Shown one piece after another: positions 8,921 through 17,873 of a DNA stretch of 64,000 nt. Within the stretch, counting starts at the first letter, position 1. Each line of letters begins with the position of its first letter. Position numbers and translations under genes: made by a program. This DNA is from Mageeibacillus sp. UBA4314 (GTDB lineage Bacteria > Bacillota > Clostridia > Saccharofermentanales > Saccharofermentanaceae), in the NCBI GenBank assembly GCA_002394605.1, contig DGUI01000027.1:9348-73347 (forward strand), read 5' to 3'. The notes beneath the pieces are model-generated. The model was not told the origin of the DNA and made no database searches. It saw nothing but the letters and a program-made list of their open reading frames with translations.

Positions 8921-9769
8921 TTACCTCCCTGTTAAAAACATATAAATAATATGAACGACCGACACGGCCTGAAGGATACAGACTGTGGCGATCCCAAAAT
9001 ATTTATCGGATCTTGTGTTCTTTGTTACGGCTCTTGCGATCGAGTAGGAAAGACCATAGATGGCAAAATCAAGCCACTTGCTCGTAAACTGGTAATAGTA
9101 GCCGAACATGAATATCGATGAAAGCGTTATGTCCATATAGACATCGCCCTTCGTGTACTTCTTCTTCATCAGCAGCGCAAGCAGGAAGCAAACTGCGCAT
9201 ACGGCGCAGATCCTTCCTATCGTTACCCCGAGATTGATGAGTATCTCAACGATGCCTCCTTCGAGGATCCCGAAAGCGGGGGGAAGGATAACTGCAATGA
9301 CAACGCATATGACTGCCCAGACTGCAGTTACTATGTGGTTTGAACCGGTATCGTAGTAGATCATCATGGAAGATACGCAGGCTGCAAGGAGCAGGACATA
9401 TGAGATAAAGTAGAGCAGGAAGAACGTCTGCTGGTTATATCCGAGATTGATGATAGCTGCGTAAGCATATTTGTAGACCCCGACCGACGCGATCAGGAAG
9501 AGAACGCCGGTAAAACTCTCGATCTTGGTATATCTCGAAGCGATGGGAGCGCCGCAGTACCTGCACTTGCCCTTGAGCGTCGCCCAGCTTATGATCGGTA
9601 TCAGATCCTTGGCTCCCAGTTTATGTCCGCACGTCATACACATGGAATGTCCCTTGACTATCGTTCTTCCGGCAGGGAGCCTGTATATCACAACATTAAG
9701 GAAACTGCCTATGATCACGCCGAAAACGCCGGAAATGAAAATAAAATAAACTGCCAGAAAAATATCCAA
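8921..9769 (-). CDS. pilD: Prepilin peptidase (A24 family leader peptidase/N-methyltransferase)
   Basis: A 282-residue polytopic protein. Residues 1-30 are a first helix ending in GSFLNVVIYRLP, typical of PilD. Four cysteines (C44, C47, C69, C72) form the zinc-binding loop of the methyltransferase half. The aspartyl protease half has D140 (MMIYYDTGSN) and D209 (YTKGDVYMD). The second motif is usually GxGD; here it is TKGD, so it is slightly degenerate. It would cleave the leaders of the pilins at 17287-19045. The start is TTG, chosen because GGAGG lies 8 bases upstream and no ATG fits. It is the first gene of an operon that continues into yebC. Confidence 0.85.
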   Translation of the reverse strand: MDIFLAVYFIFISGVFGVIIGSFLNVVIYRLPAGRTIVKGHSMCMTCGHKLGAKDLIPIISWATLKGKCRYCGAPIASRYTKIESFTGVLFLIASVGVYKYAYAAIINLGYNQQTFFLLYFISYVLLLAACVSSMMIYYDTGSNHIVTAVWAVICVVIAVILPPAFGILEGGIVEILINLGVTIGRICAVCAVCFLLALLMKKKYTKGDVYMDITLSSIFMFGYYYQFTSKWLDFAIYGLSYSIARAVTKNTRSDKYFGIATVCILQAVSVVHIIYMFLTGR

Positions 9770-9794
9770 AGAAACACCTCCGTAAACTAAGAGT

Positions 9795-9803
9795 AATATA
9801 ACA
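9795..9803 (-). promoter_or_regulatory. Possible extended -10 promoter for the leftward pilD operon
   Basis: On the minus strand TGTTATATT (TGn plus TATATT) lies 25 bases before the TTG start of the prepilin peptidase. No convincing -35 box is seen. The rest of the 233-base gap to pilB is AT-rich. Confidence 0.35.
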
Positions 9804-9870
9804 TAAACGCGATTTTATTAAAACATATTAATCTGTAACCTATTTCGGTAGACAAAATTCATAAATTTAC

Positions 9871-9897
9871 TTGTTTTTTGTGACATATTGTTATATA
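9871..9897 (+). promoter_or_regulatory. Possible promoter of the pilB-pilO operon
   Basis: TTGTTT (9871-9876) and an extended -10 TGTTATATA (TATATA at 9892-9897) are spaced 15 bases apart, shorter than ideal. This leaves a leader of about 100 bases before pilB, which contains a weak inverted repeat (GAGGTG near 9930, CGCCTC near 9950) but no riboswitch that I recognise. Confidence 0.35.
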
Positions 9898-10002
9898 GTT
9901 TGATAAATATTAGGCTCGATTATTGTGTCGAGGTGTCTCCATTTGCGCCTCCCCATGTTATTGACCTATTATAACAGGCGTAGCCTTAAACCAGGAGGAA
10001 GT

Positions 10003-11670
10003 ATGAAGAGATTAGGTGATATCCTCATCGAGAGTGGATTCCTGTCTGCGGCTGAGCTTTCAGAGGCTCTGACCAATTCGAAGGAAACCGGCAAGCGACT
10101 CGGAGAGGTAATCGTCGATATGGGCTTAATGTCCGAGTTTGATATTCTCCGAGCAGTGTCAAGCCAGTACGATTACCCGATTATTGACTTGACCAGTATC
10201 GAGATCGACCAGAAGGCAACATCCCTTTTCGACGAGAAGTATTGTGTCGAGAACTGCGTTTTACCGATAGGTTTTGATGGTGACAATCTTGTAGTTGCTA
10301 TCGATGACCCTATGAACATCCTTATAATGGATGATCTCCAGTTCAGGTCAGGCTATAACGTAACCCCGATGCTTGCGACCAAGACATCTATCCTCGAGGC
10401 TGTTAAGGTTAATTACGGTAAGGAGCAGGCAGCTCAGGCAGCCGAAGAGCTCGGCATCGACATGAGCCAGGATCTTGAAGGTCTTGATTCCGAATTGTCA
10501 GATGCGGTTAACTCAGCTCCTGTTGTTAAGCTCGTAAACTCAATGATCGATTACGCTATCAGAGCAGGATCATCAGATATCCATATCGAACCTATGGAAG
10601 ACAGGGTTCGAGTCAGGATAAGAATCGACGGCGTCATGCAGGAAGTCATGAGCAACCCGCTCGCTGCAAAAGATGCCATCACTACCAGGATCAAGATCCT
10701 CGGCGGTATGAACATCGCTGAGAAGAGGATCCCTCAGGACGGCCGTATCAGAACAGAGATCAACGGCGAACCCGTGGACATGCGTGTATCCATCCTTCCT
10801 TGTATCACAGGTGAGAAGACGGTTATCCGTATCCTTGCAAAGAACGATGGCAACCTCAACCGTAAGTTCCTCGGCATAAGCGATCACAATAATGCGCTTA
10901 TCGATAAGATCGTTAAGGTCCCTCAGGGCGTTTGCCTCGTATCAGGACCTACCGGTTCAGGTAAGACAACAACACTTTATACTATCCTTTGTGAGAAGAA
11001 CACACCTGAAACTAATATCATTACAGCTGAAGACCCTGTCGAGATCCGTATCCCCGGACTTAACCAGTGTCAGATCAATGCTAAGGCCGGAATGACATTT
11101 GCTTCAGCACTCCGTTCTATCTTGCGTCAGGACCCTGATATCGTACTCGTCGGAGAGATCCGTGACGGTGAGACTGCCGAGATCGCGATGAGAGCTGCTA
11201 TCACGGGTCACTTGGTTTTCAGCACCATCCATACGAATGATGCTGTATCTTCAATTAACCGTCTCATAGACATGGGTATCGAGCCTTACATGGTATCTAC
11301 TGCCGTTGTAGGCGTCATCTCCCAGCGTCTCGTCAGAAGGATCTGTACCAATTGCCGTAAGACATACGAACCCGATGAGGCTCTCAAGGAACAGCTTCAG
11401 CTTGAAGATGGACAGAAGCTCTATATGGGTGAAGGCTGTACTGACTGCAATGGTTCAGGTTATAAGGGCCGTATCGCTATCCACGAGATCATCTGTATGA
11501 CCAAGGGCATGAAGATGCTTCTCGAGAAGCGTGCTACTGAAGAGGAAATGAGAGTCCTTGCCGTATCAGAAGGTACACAGATGCTCTTCGATTCTGCAAA
11601 GGCGCTTGTTCTTGAAGGTATCTCGACTGTTGACGAGATGAACAGAGTTGCATACTCAATTGACGGATAA
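10003..11670 (+). CDS. pilB: Type IV pilus assembly ATPase PilB
   Basis: A 555-residue cytoplasmic extension ATPase. Residues 1-140 form the N-terminal MshEN/GspE_N-type domain, then comes the secretion ATPase core: Walker A GPTGSGKTTT at 315-324, Asp box, Walker B DPDIVLVGEIRD starting at 377, and a His box (STIHTND). A four-cysteine zinc site (C448, C451, C479, C482) is typical of PilB/GspE. An ATG at 10003 with CCAGGAGG upstream is the start; a longer reading from 9925 has no such site. It is the first gene of the rightward pilus operon, 18 bases before pilT. Confidence 0.95.
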   Translation: MKRLGDILIESGFLSAAELSEALTNSKETGKRLGEVIVDMGLMSEFDILRAVSSQYDYPIIDLTSIEIDQKATSLFDEKYCVENCVLPIGFDGDNLVVAIDDPMNILIMDDLQFRSGYNVTPMLATKTSILEAVKVNYGKEQAAQAAEELGIDMSQDLEGLDSELSDAVNSAPVVKLVNSMIDYAIRAGSSDIHIEPMEDRVRVRIRIDGVMQEVMSNPLAAKDAITTRIKILGGMNIAEKRIPQDGRIRTEINGEPVDMRVSILPCITGEKTVIRILAKNDGNLNRKFLGISDHNNALIDKIVKVPQGVCLVSGPTGSGKTTTLYTILCEKNTPETNIITAEDPVEIRIPGLNQCQINAKAGMTFASALRSILRQDPDIVLVGEIRDGETAEIAMRAAITGHLVFSTIHTNDAVSSINRLIDMGIEPYMVSTAVVGVISQRLVRRICTNCRKTYEPDEALKEQLQLEDGQKLYMGEGCTDCNGSGYKGRIAIHEIICMTKGMKMLLEKRATEEEMRVLAVSEGTQMLFDSAKALVLEGISTVDEMNRVAYSIDG

Positions 11671-11688
11671 TATTAGGAGGTAACAAAA

Positions 11689-12807
11689 GTGGAAGAAGGT
11701 TTTACATTGACAATGGAGGCCATCCTGGCCGAATCAGTCAGAAGGGGAGCGTCTGATACGCATATCACCGTAGGTCTCCCCCCGATGATCCGTGTTGATG
11801 GTCAGCTGATGCCTTTGAGCAAGCAGATCCTGACACCTGCAGATACAGAGTATCTCTGCAAGTCGATGATCGATAAGTCAAGGCAGCAGTATCTGAACGA
11901 GAGAGGAGAGATCGACTTCTCGTTTGTCGTTCATGATTACAGCCGTTTCAGATGCAACATCTACAAGCAGCGCGGATCTTATGCACTTGCTGCAAGAACG
12001 ATCACCAACGAGATCCCTACATGTGAGAAGCTGGGACTTCCGGCTCTCTTCAAGGAGTTGGCAGAGAGACCCAGAGGACTCATCCTTGTTACCGGTCCTA
12101 CGGGTTCAGGTAAGTCAACGACACTCGCTGCCATGATCGGACATGTAAACAGCGTTAAGAAGTGTCATATCCTTACACTTGAGGAACCTATCGAGTACCT
12201 CCATATGCATGGCGAGGCTATGATCAACCAGAGAGAGATCCACGAGGATACACTGTCATTTGCTAACGCATTGAGAGCTGCTCTCCGTGAAGACCCTGAT
12301 ATCATCCTCGTAGGTGAGATGCGTGACCTTGACACGATCAGTACAGCTATTACCGCGTCAGAGACAGGTCACCTTGTTATGTCAACACTCCATACGTCCT
12401 CAGCTGCTGATACGGTCAACCGTATCATCGACGTATTCCCGCCTCATCAGCAGGATCAGGTCAGAGTTCAGCTCGGTACCGTTCTTGTTGCAGTTATCTG
12501 TCAGACGCTCGTTCCCAGGATCGGCGGCGGACGCTGTGCTGCTTTCGAGATCATGATCGCTAATGACGCCGTACGTAACAACATCCGTGAAGGTAAGACG
12601 TATCAGATCGACAGTACCATCGCAACAAGCTTGTCGATGGGCATGTGTCCTCTTGACTTCTACCTCGCAGAACTCGTTAAGAGGAAGATCATCTCCAGAG
12701 AGACTGCTATCTCCAGATGCAGATTCCCCGATGATCTCAAGAGATATATCAACAATGTTGGAGGACCCGCTAACAGTCCTCTGTTCAGCGATCTGGATTT
12801 CCAGTGA
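11689..12807 (+). CDS. pilT: Type IV pilus retraction ATPase PilT
   Basis: A 372-residue ATPase with Walker A GPTGSGKST at 136-144, Walker B DPDIILVGEMRD, a His box (STLHTSS) and AVRNNIRE at 294-301, which matches the AIRNLIRE retraction motif of PilT. It lacks the N-terminal domain and zinc cysteines of PilB, as expected. The start is GTG, supported by AGGAGG 8 bases upstream. A dedicated PilT implies retractable pili and so possible twitching, DNA uptake or surface attachment; that is inference. The gap to pilC is 36 bases with its own AGGAGGAGG. Confidence 0.93.
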   Translation: MEEGFTLTMEAILAESVRRGASDTHITVGLPPMIRVDGQLMPLSKQILTPADTEYLCKSMIDKSRQQYLNERGEIDFSFVVHDYSRFRCNIYKQRGSYALAARTITNEIPTCEKLGLPALFKELAERPRGLILVTGPTGSGKSTTLAAMIGHVNSVKKCHILTLEEPIEYLHMHGEAMINQREIHEDTLSFANALRAALREDPDIILVGEMRDLDTISTAITASETGHLVMSTLHTSSAADTVNRIIDVFPPHQQDQVRVQLGTVLVAVICQTLVPRIGGGRCAAFEIMIANDAVRNNIREGKTYQIDSTIATSLSMGMCPLDFYLAELVKRKIISRETAISRCRFPDDLKRYINNVGGPANSPLFSDLDFQ

Positions 12808-12843
12808 TAACTTAAGTTAAAATTTTAGGAGGAGGATAAAGAA

Positions 12844-14046
12844 ATGCCTAATTTTAAATATCAGGTAATCGATGCAGCGGGCAAGACGTCTACCGGTGTC
12901 ATTGATGCTGCCAGCATGGCTGACGCGTCAAGGAAACTCCGTGCAGACGGCAAGTATGTCGCATCGCTTTCACTTGATAAAGGTGCCGGATTTCTTAATT
13001 TCGGTGGCAAAAGGAAGTTAAAGACAAAAGAGCTCGTTCTTATTACGAGACAGTTGGCTTCACTGCTTTCTGCGGGCATAACGATCATCAGGGCTTTGGA
13101 CATGTTGTATCAGCAGGTTGATACAAAGAATGCGAAAGCAATCGTTGGTGAGGTTTATGAATCCATTCAGGGCGGCCGTACCATGTCTGAGGCTTTCAAG
13201 GAACAACAGGGACTTATTCCTAACATCATGACCAGTATGGTCGCTGCTGGTGAAGAGTCCGGTCGTCTCGACGAAGTTATGGAGAGACTTGCTGAGCACT
13301 TCCAGAAAGCTCAGAAGCTCAAGAACAAGCTGAGTTCAGCAATGGTTTACCCGAAGATCCTTGCGTTCGTTACTTTCGCAGTATCCTGGGGTCTTCTTAC
13401 ATTCCTTGTACCCAGCATCACGGCAACTATCGCAGACCTCGGCGGTAAACTTCCCGGTCTTACGAAAGCGATCATCGCTGTCAGTGACTCTCTGACGCAT
13501 TTCTGGTATGTATATCTTGCAATTGTAGTATTCCTGGTTGGCGGCTTCAAGATGTGGAGAGCTTCAGAGAAGGGGCAGTATCAGTGGTCTTGGCTCATGA
13601 TCCATATGCCTATCGTCGGCAACATGACTAAGATGACGGCTACTGCGCAGTTCACAAGAACAGTTTCCACACTCCTTAAGTCTGGTATCTCCGTTCTTCA
13701 GGCTGTTGAGATCACAGAGAAGTCTCTCGACAACGTTATCTTGGAGAAGAAACTTTCTGATGCGAGGATCGAGATCAGAAAGGGTGCTGCACTTTCCAAG
13801 TCTATCAAGGGCATCGAAGAATTCCCTCCGATGGTATACGCTATGACGGCTATCGGTGAGGAGTCAGGTACTCTCGATACGATCCTTGACAAAGCAGCAG
13901 ATTACTTTGAAGATGAAGCAGACGCTGCTACAACAAAAATGACAGCAGCTCTTGAACCTATTATGATCATCGTTATGGCCGTTATCGTCGGACTTATCGT
14001 CGGTGGTATCGCTATCCCGATCTTCAATATGGCATCGTTCATCTAA
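12844..14046 (+). CDS. pilC: Type IV pilus inner membrane platform protein PilC
   Basis: A 400-residue protein with the two tandem T2SSF domains of the PilC/GspF family, about residues 65-190 and 270-395. The first opens with LITRQLASLLSAGITIIRAL and the second with QFTRTVSTLLKSGISVLQAVE. Both contain the family glycine-glutamate motif (AAGEESGRLDEVM, AIGEESGTLDTIL). Three membrane segments lie near 170, 220 and 375. The N-terminal 60 residues form the small beta domain (MPNFKYQVIDAAGK). It anchors PilB/PilT to the membrane. Start supported by AGGAGGAGG. Confidence 0.94.
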   Translation: MPNFKYQVIDAAGKTSTGVIDAASMADASRKLRADGKYVASLSLDKGAGFLNFGGKRKLKTKELVLITRQLASLLSAGITIIRALDMLYQQVDTKNAKAIVGEVYESIQGGRTMSEAFKEQQGLIPNIMTSMVAAGEESGRLDEVMERLAEHFQKAQKLKNKLSSAMVYPKILAFVTFAVSWGLLTFLVPSITATIADLGGKLPGLTKAIIAVSDSLTHFWYVYLAIVVFLVGGFKMWRASEKGQYQWSWLMIHMPIVGNMTKMTATAQFTRTVSTLLKSGISVLQAVEITEKSLDNVILEKKLSDARIEIRKGAALSKSIKGIEEFPPMVYAMTAIGEESGTLDTILDKAADYFEDEADAATTKMTAALEPIMIIVMAVIVGLIVGGIAIPIFNMASFI

Positions 14047-14072
14047 TGTTAATTATTGAAAGGAGATAAATA

Positions 14073-15191
14073 ATGGATTTTTCATCATTTGGAAAGGCTT
14101 CATCTGAATTTGTTATAGACTGTTCCAGTTCCGATCTTAAGCTTGCAGTTGGATCATACAACAGGAAAACAGGTCTTGTGTTGCTCGATAAGGTTGGTGT
14201 AGTTCCCCTTGAGAACGACGCTATCAACGACGGTGCGATCGCAGACTCTTTCGGTGTTGTTATGGCTCTGAAGCACGCTATTGCAAGATTGGATATCAAA
14301 AACAGAGGAGCAATAGTTACAACAGAGGGTGCTTTCATGCACACAAGAGATCTTGAGCTTCCCAAGGCTAAAGCTGAGCAGCTCAAGGATATGGTTAAGT
14401 ACGAGGTTATGGGTCAGGGCAACAACAGAGAGATGACCATCGATTACATCATCTACGGTACAGCTCTCGATGAGGAAACAAATGCCCCTAAGTATAAGAT
14501 CAGAGCAACAGCAGTTCCTGTTGATACGATCGCTGAGTACAGAGAATTCCTGAAAAACATGGATCTGACTCCCATCGCGCTGGACGTTAACCCCAACGCT
14601 ATCAGGAAGCTCTTCTCTTCCGGTATCATCAACGGCAATGTAAACATCTCTCAGTCAACACTCCTGTTGGTTGAGCTTGCCGGTGCAACTACAACAGTTA
14701 CGGTTCTTGATAAGGGCTTCCCGGTCCTCTCAAGAAGACTTGCTTTCGGTCATGCAAACATCCGTCAGGTTGCTGAGTCTGTTAAGAAGATGCAGGGCGG
14801 CGGAGACAATCAGTCTTCACTGGCTAGACGTCTTAACATCACAAAGTCTGACGCTGAGTCATTGATCCCTATCGAGGATATCGATGTATGGCATGAGACA
14901 GTTGCAGAGATCCCTTCTCTGCAGAGCGCTGTAAACGCATACTTCAAGAGCCTTGTTGAGACTGTTAACAGAACGGCACAGTTCTCAATTTCCAAGTTCC
15001 ATATTGACAGCATTAGCACATGTTTCCTCTATGGATCAGGTGCAGGTTACAAGAAAATCGACAAGGAACTGTCAAGACAGCTTGGCACACAGGTTGAGAT
15101 CCTCAACACTCTCAGCACTGTCGCAGGTCCTAAAGATTTCATGCTGCCCCAGTTCGTAAATTGCTGTGGTGCACTTATTCGTGAAGATTAA
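14073..15191 (+). CDS. pilM: Type IV pilus assembly protein PilM
   Basis: A 372-residue actin-like protein. The first phosphate-binding strand-turn is seen in EFVIDCSSSDLKLAVGSY, the middle has the second motif (LLLVELAGATTTVTVLDKGFPVLSRR), and a late GSGAGYKKIDKEL segment matches the adenosine-binding motif. In other bacteria PilM binds the N-terminus of PilN inside the cell and links the ATPase layer to the membrane ring. GGAGATAAATA precedes the ATG. It lies 26 bases after pilC and 15 before pilN. Confidence 0.85.
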   Translation: MDFSSFGKASSEFVIDCSSSDLKLAVGSYNRKTGLVLLDKVGVVPLENDAINDGAIADSFGVVMALKHAIARLDIKNRGAIVTTEGAFMHTRDLELPKAKAEQLKDMVKYEVMGQGNNREMTIDYIIYGTALDEETNAPKYKIRATAVPVDTIAEYREFLKNMDLTPIALDVNPNAIRKLFSSGIINGNVNISQSTLLLVELAGATTTVTVLDKGFPVLSRRLAFGHANIRQVAESVKKMQGGGDNQSSLARRLNITKSDAESLIPIEDIDVWHETVAEIPSLQSAVNAYFKSLVETVNRTAQFSISKFHIDSISTCFLYGSGAGYKKIDKELSRQLGTQVEILNTLSTVAGPKDFMLPQFVNCCGALIRED

Positions 15192-15206
15192 GGAGGAGGA
15201 AATAAA

Positions 15207-16154
15207 ATGGCAGGTTTAGGTTCAAAGAAAGATATTGCTAAGCGCGATCTGAATTTCTTTGCAGAATTTACTGCAGCAGCAGCAAAAATGACCAGATTGC
15301 TTGGTTATGGCGTTGTTGTCGGTATCGTAGTCGTAGCGATCATCGTAGGTTTTATCGTATGGGGAATCATCCGCAATGCGATTACACAGTCAGCCATCAA
15401 CGATCTTGAGGCTCTGCTCGCATCCGATGAGTACGCAGGTCTCCAGGAAGATGCCGTAAGACTCAATTCAGAACTCACAGGATTCAACAATTACTACTAT
15501 GCTCTGTCTCAGATGAGAGAGCAGGTTGACAAGATCCCCGCTGTCCCCGTTGAGCTTACAAACATCATGGAGAAGTCAATACCTTCTGACTCTTACATTG
15601 ATAAGTATGAGATCAGCCAGACAGGTATGCATGTTGAGGGTTACACATTCAGCTACTACAGTGCATTGAATTTTGTAAATCTCCTCAACAAGTCAGATGT
15701 ATTCTCTCTTCCCGTTCAGCTCGAGGTTCAAAGGGTAGATCCTTCAACTATCGGAAGCGTTGAGACATTCATCAGACAGGATGGAAAAGTAAATGCCATC
15801 AACAACTATTATCACTTCATCGTAGAAGGTCTGCTCGTCAGCGAGGTACACGTATCTGTATCCAACTATCTGCGCACACCTGACGGAAAGGGCGGATTCG
15901 TCATTTCCAGCCTTGGCGGTGTAGAGGTTGAGAAGTATAAGGCAGGAAGCACATATGAAGTTAATAACATCGCTACATATGAGCAGTCCGGTGTAACATA
16001 CAACCTGTCTCAGGTTGCTATCAACAGGGCAACACTTGCTCAGGACAAGGTTACACAGCTTGCAACAGACAACAAGATCAGCGGTATTGCTAATGACGAT
16101 ATCGAGATCCAGCTGTACTACAGTCCTGCAGAGAAGAAGGAGGGTGAAGCATAA
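15207..16154 (+). CDS. pilN: PilN-like type IV pilus assembly protein
   Basis: A 315-residue single-pass membrane protein. Residues 1-30 are the cytoplasmic part (KKDIAKRDLNFF, where PilM-binding would occur), a helix spans about 34-56, a coiled-coil-like stretch covers about 60-100, and the C-terminal extracellular part contains a ferredoxin-like pattern (IDKYEISQTGMHVEGYTFSY). It is longer than typical proteobacterial PilN (about 200 residues). Identification relies on size, topology and position between pilM and pilO. Its stop overlaps the pilO start in TAATG. Confidence 0.75.
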   Translation: MAGLGSKKDIAKRDLNFFAEFTAAAAKMTRLLGYGVVVGIVVVAIIVGFIVWGIIRNAITQSAINDLEALLASDEYAGLQEDAVRLNSELTGFNNYYYALSQMREQVDKIPAVPVELTNIMEKSIPSDSYIDKYEISQTGMHVEGYTFSYYSALNFVNLLNKSDVFSLPVQLEVQRVDPSTIGSVETFIRQDGKVNAINNYYHFIVEGLLVSEVHVSVSNYLRTPDGKGGFVISSLGGVEVEKYKAGSTYEVNNIATYEQSGVTYNLSQVAINRATLAQDKVTQLATDNKISGIANDDIEIQLYYSPAEKKEGEA

Positions 16155-17173
16155 TGAATAATTTATCATTACGTGAAAAAGCAATTATCTATATTCTTTT
16201 CCTGGTTGTTATCGCTTTGCTTGCTTATCTGTTCGGTATCAGGACACTTAATAATGCAAACGCTGATATGCAGATCCAGCTTCAGGAACTTCAGGCAAGG
16301 AAGGAACAGCTCGATCTCCTGAAGCAGGAAAACCAGAAGACTCAGGGAGCCATTGAGACCCTGAAGTCTGACATCGTTAAGTATGAGCAGTCTTTCATCA
16401 GCGAGATGAAGACAGAGAACCTTGAGAAGTATGTTCTCGATGAATTCGAGAAGGCCGGCATGCCTTTCCTCGCAGACGTTAAGTCTGAGGATGTTCAGAT
16501 GGAAGCCATCGTTCTTGCTGACGGTACATCTTCCAATGACTCGGTCAACTGTAAGAGGATCATCGCTAAGTATGCTACAACAGACGGATACGAGATCACA
16601 CAGTACAATCTCAATGAGAGCAACTATGATGAGAATGGCAACCCCAGGACATCATACCTCAAGGATATGCTGAACAAGACAGGTGTCTATAACGAAGAGA
16701 ACAGGTATGGTTACCAGGAATTCATTAAGGCACTTGCTACGATGGAGAAGGCTGATCCTGATTGCGTTAAGATCACAAAGATCGGTGCAGAGTCAACTCA
16801 TGGTTACCTGACATTGACAGCAGCTATCGATTTCTACGGAACAACTCTCACCAACAGACAGTCACAGGAGTCTGATGCTCATAAGGCTAAGTTCTACGGT
16901 GTATGGAACGGTGACGGAGTCGATACAAAGGGCGGATTCATCGGAATGCCTTACAAGGTTGATAACCCTGACAGCTTGTGGAATGGTATCCTTATCGATC
17001 CTAACGAGCTTAACGGATTCATCGAGAGACCGTTCGCAGCTTATCTCTCCAATGCACGCTTCACACAGCTCCTCTCTGAGAAAGGACTTGAGAAGATCGT
17101 TGGCGGCGGTATTGTTGCAGCTGATTCTGATAAGGTTCCTGAGCCTACTCCGGCTCCCGATGATGCAGCATAA
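16154..17173 (+). CDS. pilO: PilO-like type IV pilus assembly protein
   Basis: A 339-residue protein with a short cytoplasmic N-terminus, one membrane helix (about 10-29, IIYILFLVVIALLAYLFGI), a coiled coil (about 33-82, QIQLQELQARKEQLDLLKQE and following) and an extracellular alpha/beta domain. This is the PilO layout; it would pair with PilN. It ends the pilBTCMNO operon: the following 113 bases contain a new promoter for the short pilin. The C-terminus is proline/alanine rich (PEPTPAPDDAA). Confidence 0.75.
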   Translation: MNNLSLREKAIIYILFLVVIALLAYLFGIRTLNNANADMQIQLQELQARKEQLDLLKQENQKTQGAIETLKSDIVKYEQSFISEMKTENLEKYVLDEFEKAGMPFLADVKSEDVQMEAIVLADGTSSNDSVNCKRIIAKYATTDGYEITQYNLNESNYDENGNPRTSYLKDMLNKTGVYNEENRYGYQEFIKALATMEKADPDCVKITKIGAESTHGYLTLTAAIDFYGTTLTNRQSQESDAHKAKFYGVWNGDGVDTKGGFIGMPYKVDNPDSLWNGILIDPNELNGFIERPFAAYLSNARFTQLLSEKGLEKIVGGGIVAADSDKVPEPTPAPDDAA

Positions 17174-17214
17174 CAACAATTTTGAAGAAATTGTGAAAAA
17201 ATGTGAAAAAACTA

Positions 17215-17242
17215 TTGCAATTCAAAAAACAGGTGTTATACT
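17215..17242 (+). promoter_or_regulatory. Promoter of the first short pilin
   Basis: TTGCAA (17215-17220), 16-base spacer, TATACT (17237-17242) with an upstream TG (extended -10). A separate strong promoter in front of the pilin, 45 bases before its start, suggests it is made in larger amounts than the assembly proteins. Confidence 0.65.
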
Positions 17243-17286
17243 GTAGTTACAAACCAATAAACAAAAAATTCTAGGAGGAATTTACC

Positions 17287-17487
17287 ATGAAGAAGATTCA
17301 GAAGACAAAGAAGGGCTTTACACTCGTTGAGATGGTACTCGTTATTGCTATCATCGTTATCCTTGCTGCAGTTCTTGCACTTAGCATCGGTACATACCTC
17401 GGCAGAGCAAAGGCAGCTGCTTCTTCCATCAGCTTGCACAACTGGTCAATCTCTTCTGTAGACGCAGAGATCCAGGCAGCTCTCTAA
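17287..17487 (+). CDS. Very short type IV pilin (mature part 56 residues)
   Basis: A 66-residue prepilin with a ten-residue basic leader ending KKG, predicted cleavage before F11 (GFTLVE), and Glu at +5 of the mature chain. The hydrophobic helix runs VEMVLVIAIIVILAAVLALSIG. After cleavage only 56 residues remain, almost all helix, with no globular C-terminal domain and no disulfide cysteines; Y37 and W53 are the only aromatics besides F11. Usual pilins are 130-180 residues. It has its own promoter, AGGAGG ribosome binding site and a strong terminator, so it is a single-gene unit and may be the major pilin. It resembles in size the N-terminal pilin chain of Geobacter. Confidence 0.85.
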   Translation: MKKIQKTKKGFTLVEMVLVIAIIVILAAVLALSIGTYLGRAKAAASSISLHNWSISSVDAEIQAAL

Positions 17488-17512
17488 TAGTTAGACTACT
17501 AGCTGACTAATG

Positions 17513-17541
17513 ACACGGCGGGGCAACCCGCCGTGTTTTTT
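17513..17541 (+). terminator. Intrinsic terminator after the first short pilin
   Basis: A perfect 10-bp stem (17513-17522 with 17527-17536) closed by a GCAA tetraloop and followed by six T. Strong terminator. Confidence 0.95.
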
Positions 17542-17579
17542 ATCAATTCATAAATTTTTAACAATTTGTTAATTTATTG

Positions 17580-17608
17580 TTGAAAAAAGTTGAAACACCA
17601 AGTATAAT
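17580..17608 (+). promoter_or_regulatory. Promoter of the second short pilin operon
   Basis: TTGAAA (17580-17585) and a consensus TATAAT (17603-17608) with a 17-base spacer, 34 bases before the start codon. Confidence 0.8.
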
Positions 17609-17642
17609 CTAGATGTAAGAAAATACTTTCAGGAGGCACGCC

Positions 17643-17858
17643 ATGCACAAAGTGATGAAGTGTAGAAGAGGATTCACTCTGGTAGAGATCGTTTTGGTCA
17701 TTGCAATTATCCTTATACTTGCAAGTGTTACCGCATTGAGTGTTTCAGATATATTGAGGAATAGTCAGCGTGGTCAATCGTCCGTCAGTGATGCCGTGAC
17801 CTCTGCGAAGTCTGAGATCAGCAGCAAAGAAGCAGCGCTGAGAGGCTATGGTTTCTAA
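17643..17858 (+). CDS. Second very short type IV pilin (mature part 61 residues)
   Basis: A 71-residue prepilin: leader MHKVMKCRRG, cleavage before F11, FTLVE with Glu at +5, helix IVLVIAIILILASVTALSVS, then a Ser-rich amphipathic stretch ending in RGYGF. The mature chain is 61 residues and lacks a C-terminal globular domain. The first 20 mature residues are nearly the same as in the pilin at 17287, so the two are paralogs. AGGAGG precedes the ATG. It is followed after 15 bases by a larger pseudopilin, so it may be co-assembled as a minor subunit; which of the two short pilins dominates cannot be told from sequence. Confidence 0.8.
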   Translation: MHKVMKCRRGFTLVEIVLVIAIILILASVTALSVSDILRNSQRGQSSVSDAVTSAKSEISSKEAALRGYGF

Positions 17859-17873
17859 GTTGAGGAGGTATAT

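Noticed and set aside
9898..10002. c-di-GMP riboswitch before pilB
   Set aside because: Such riboswitches control some clostridial pilus operons, but the GEMM core and the class II pseudoknot pattern are not recognisable in this leader.
9925..10002. Longer N-terminus for PilB starting at 9925
   Set aside because: No ribosome binding site there, and the extra residues are unlike the family; the ATG at 10003 has AGGAGG and gives the normal start.
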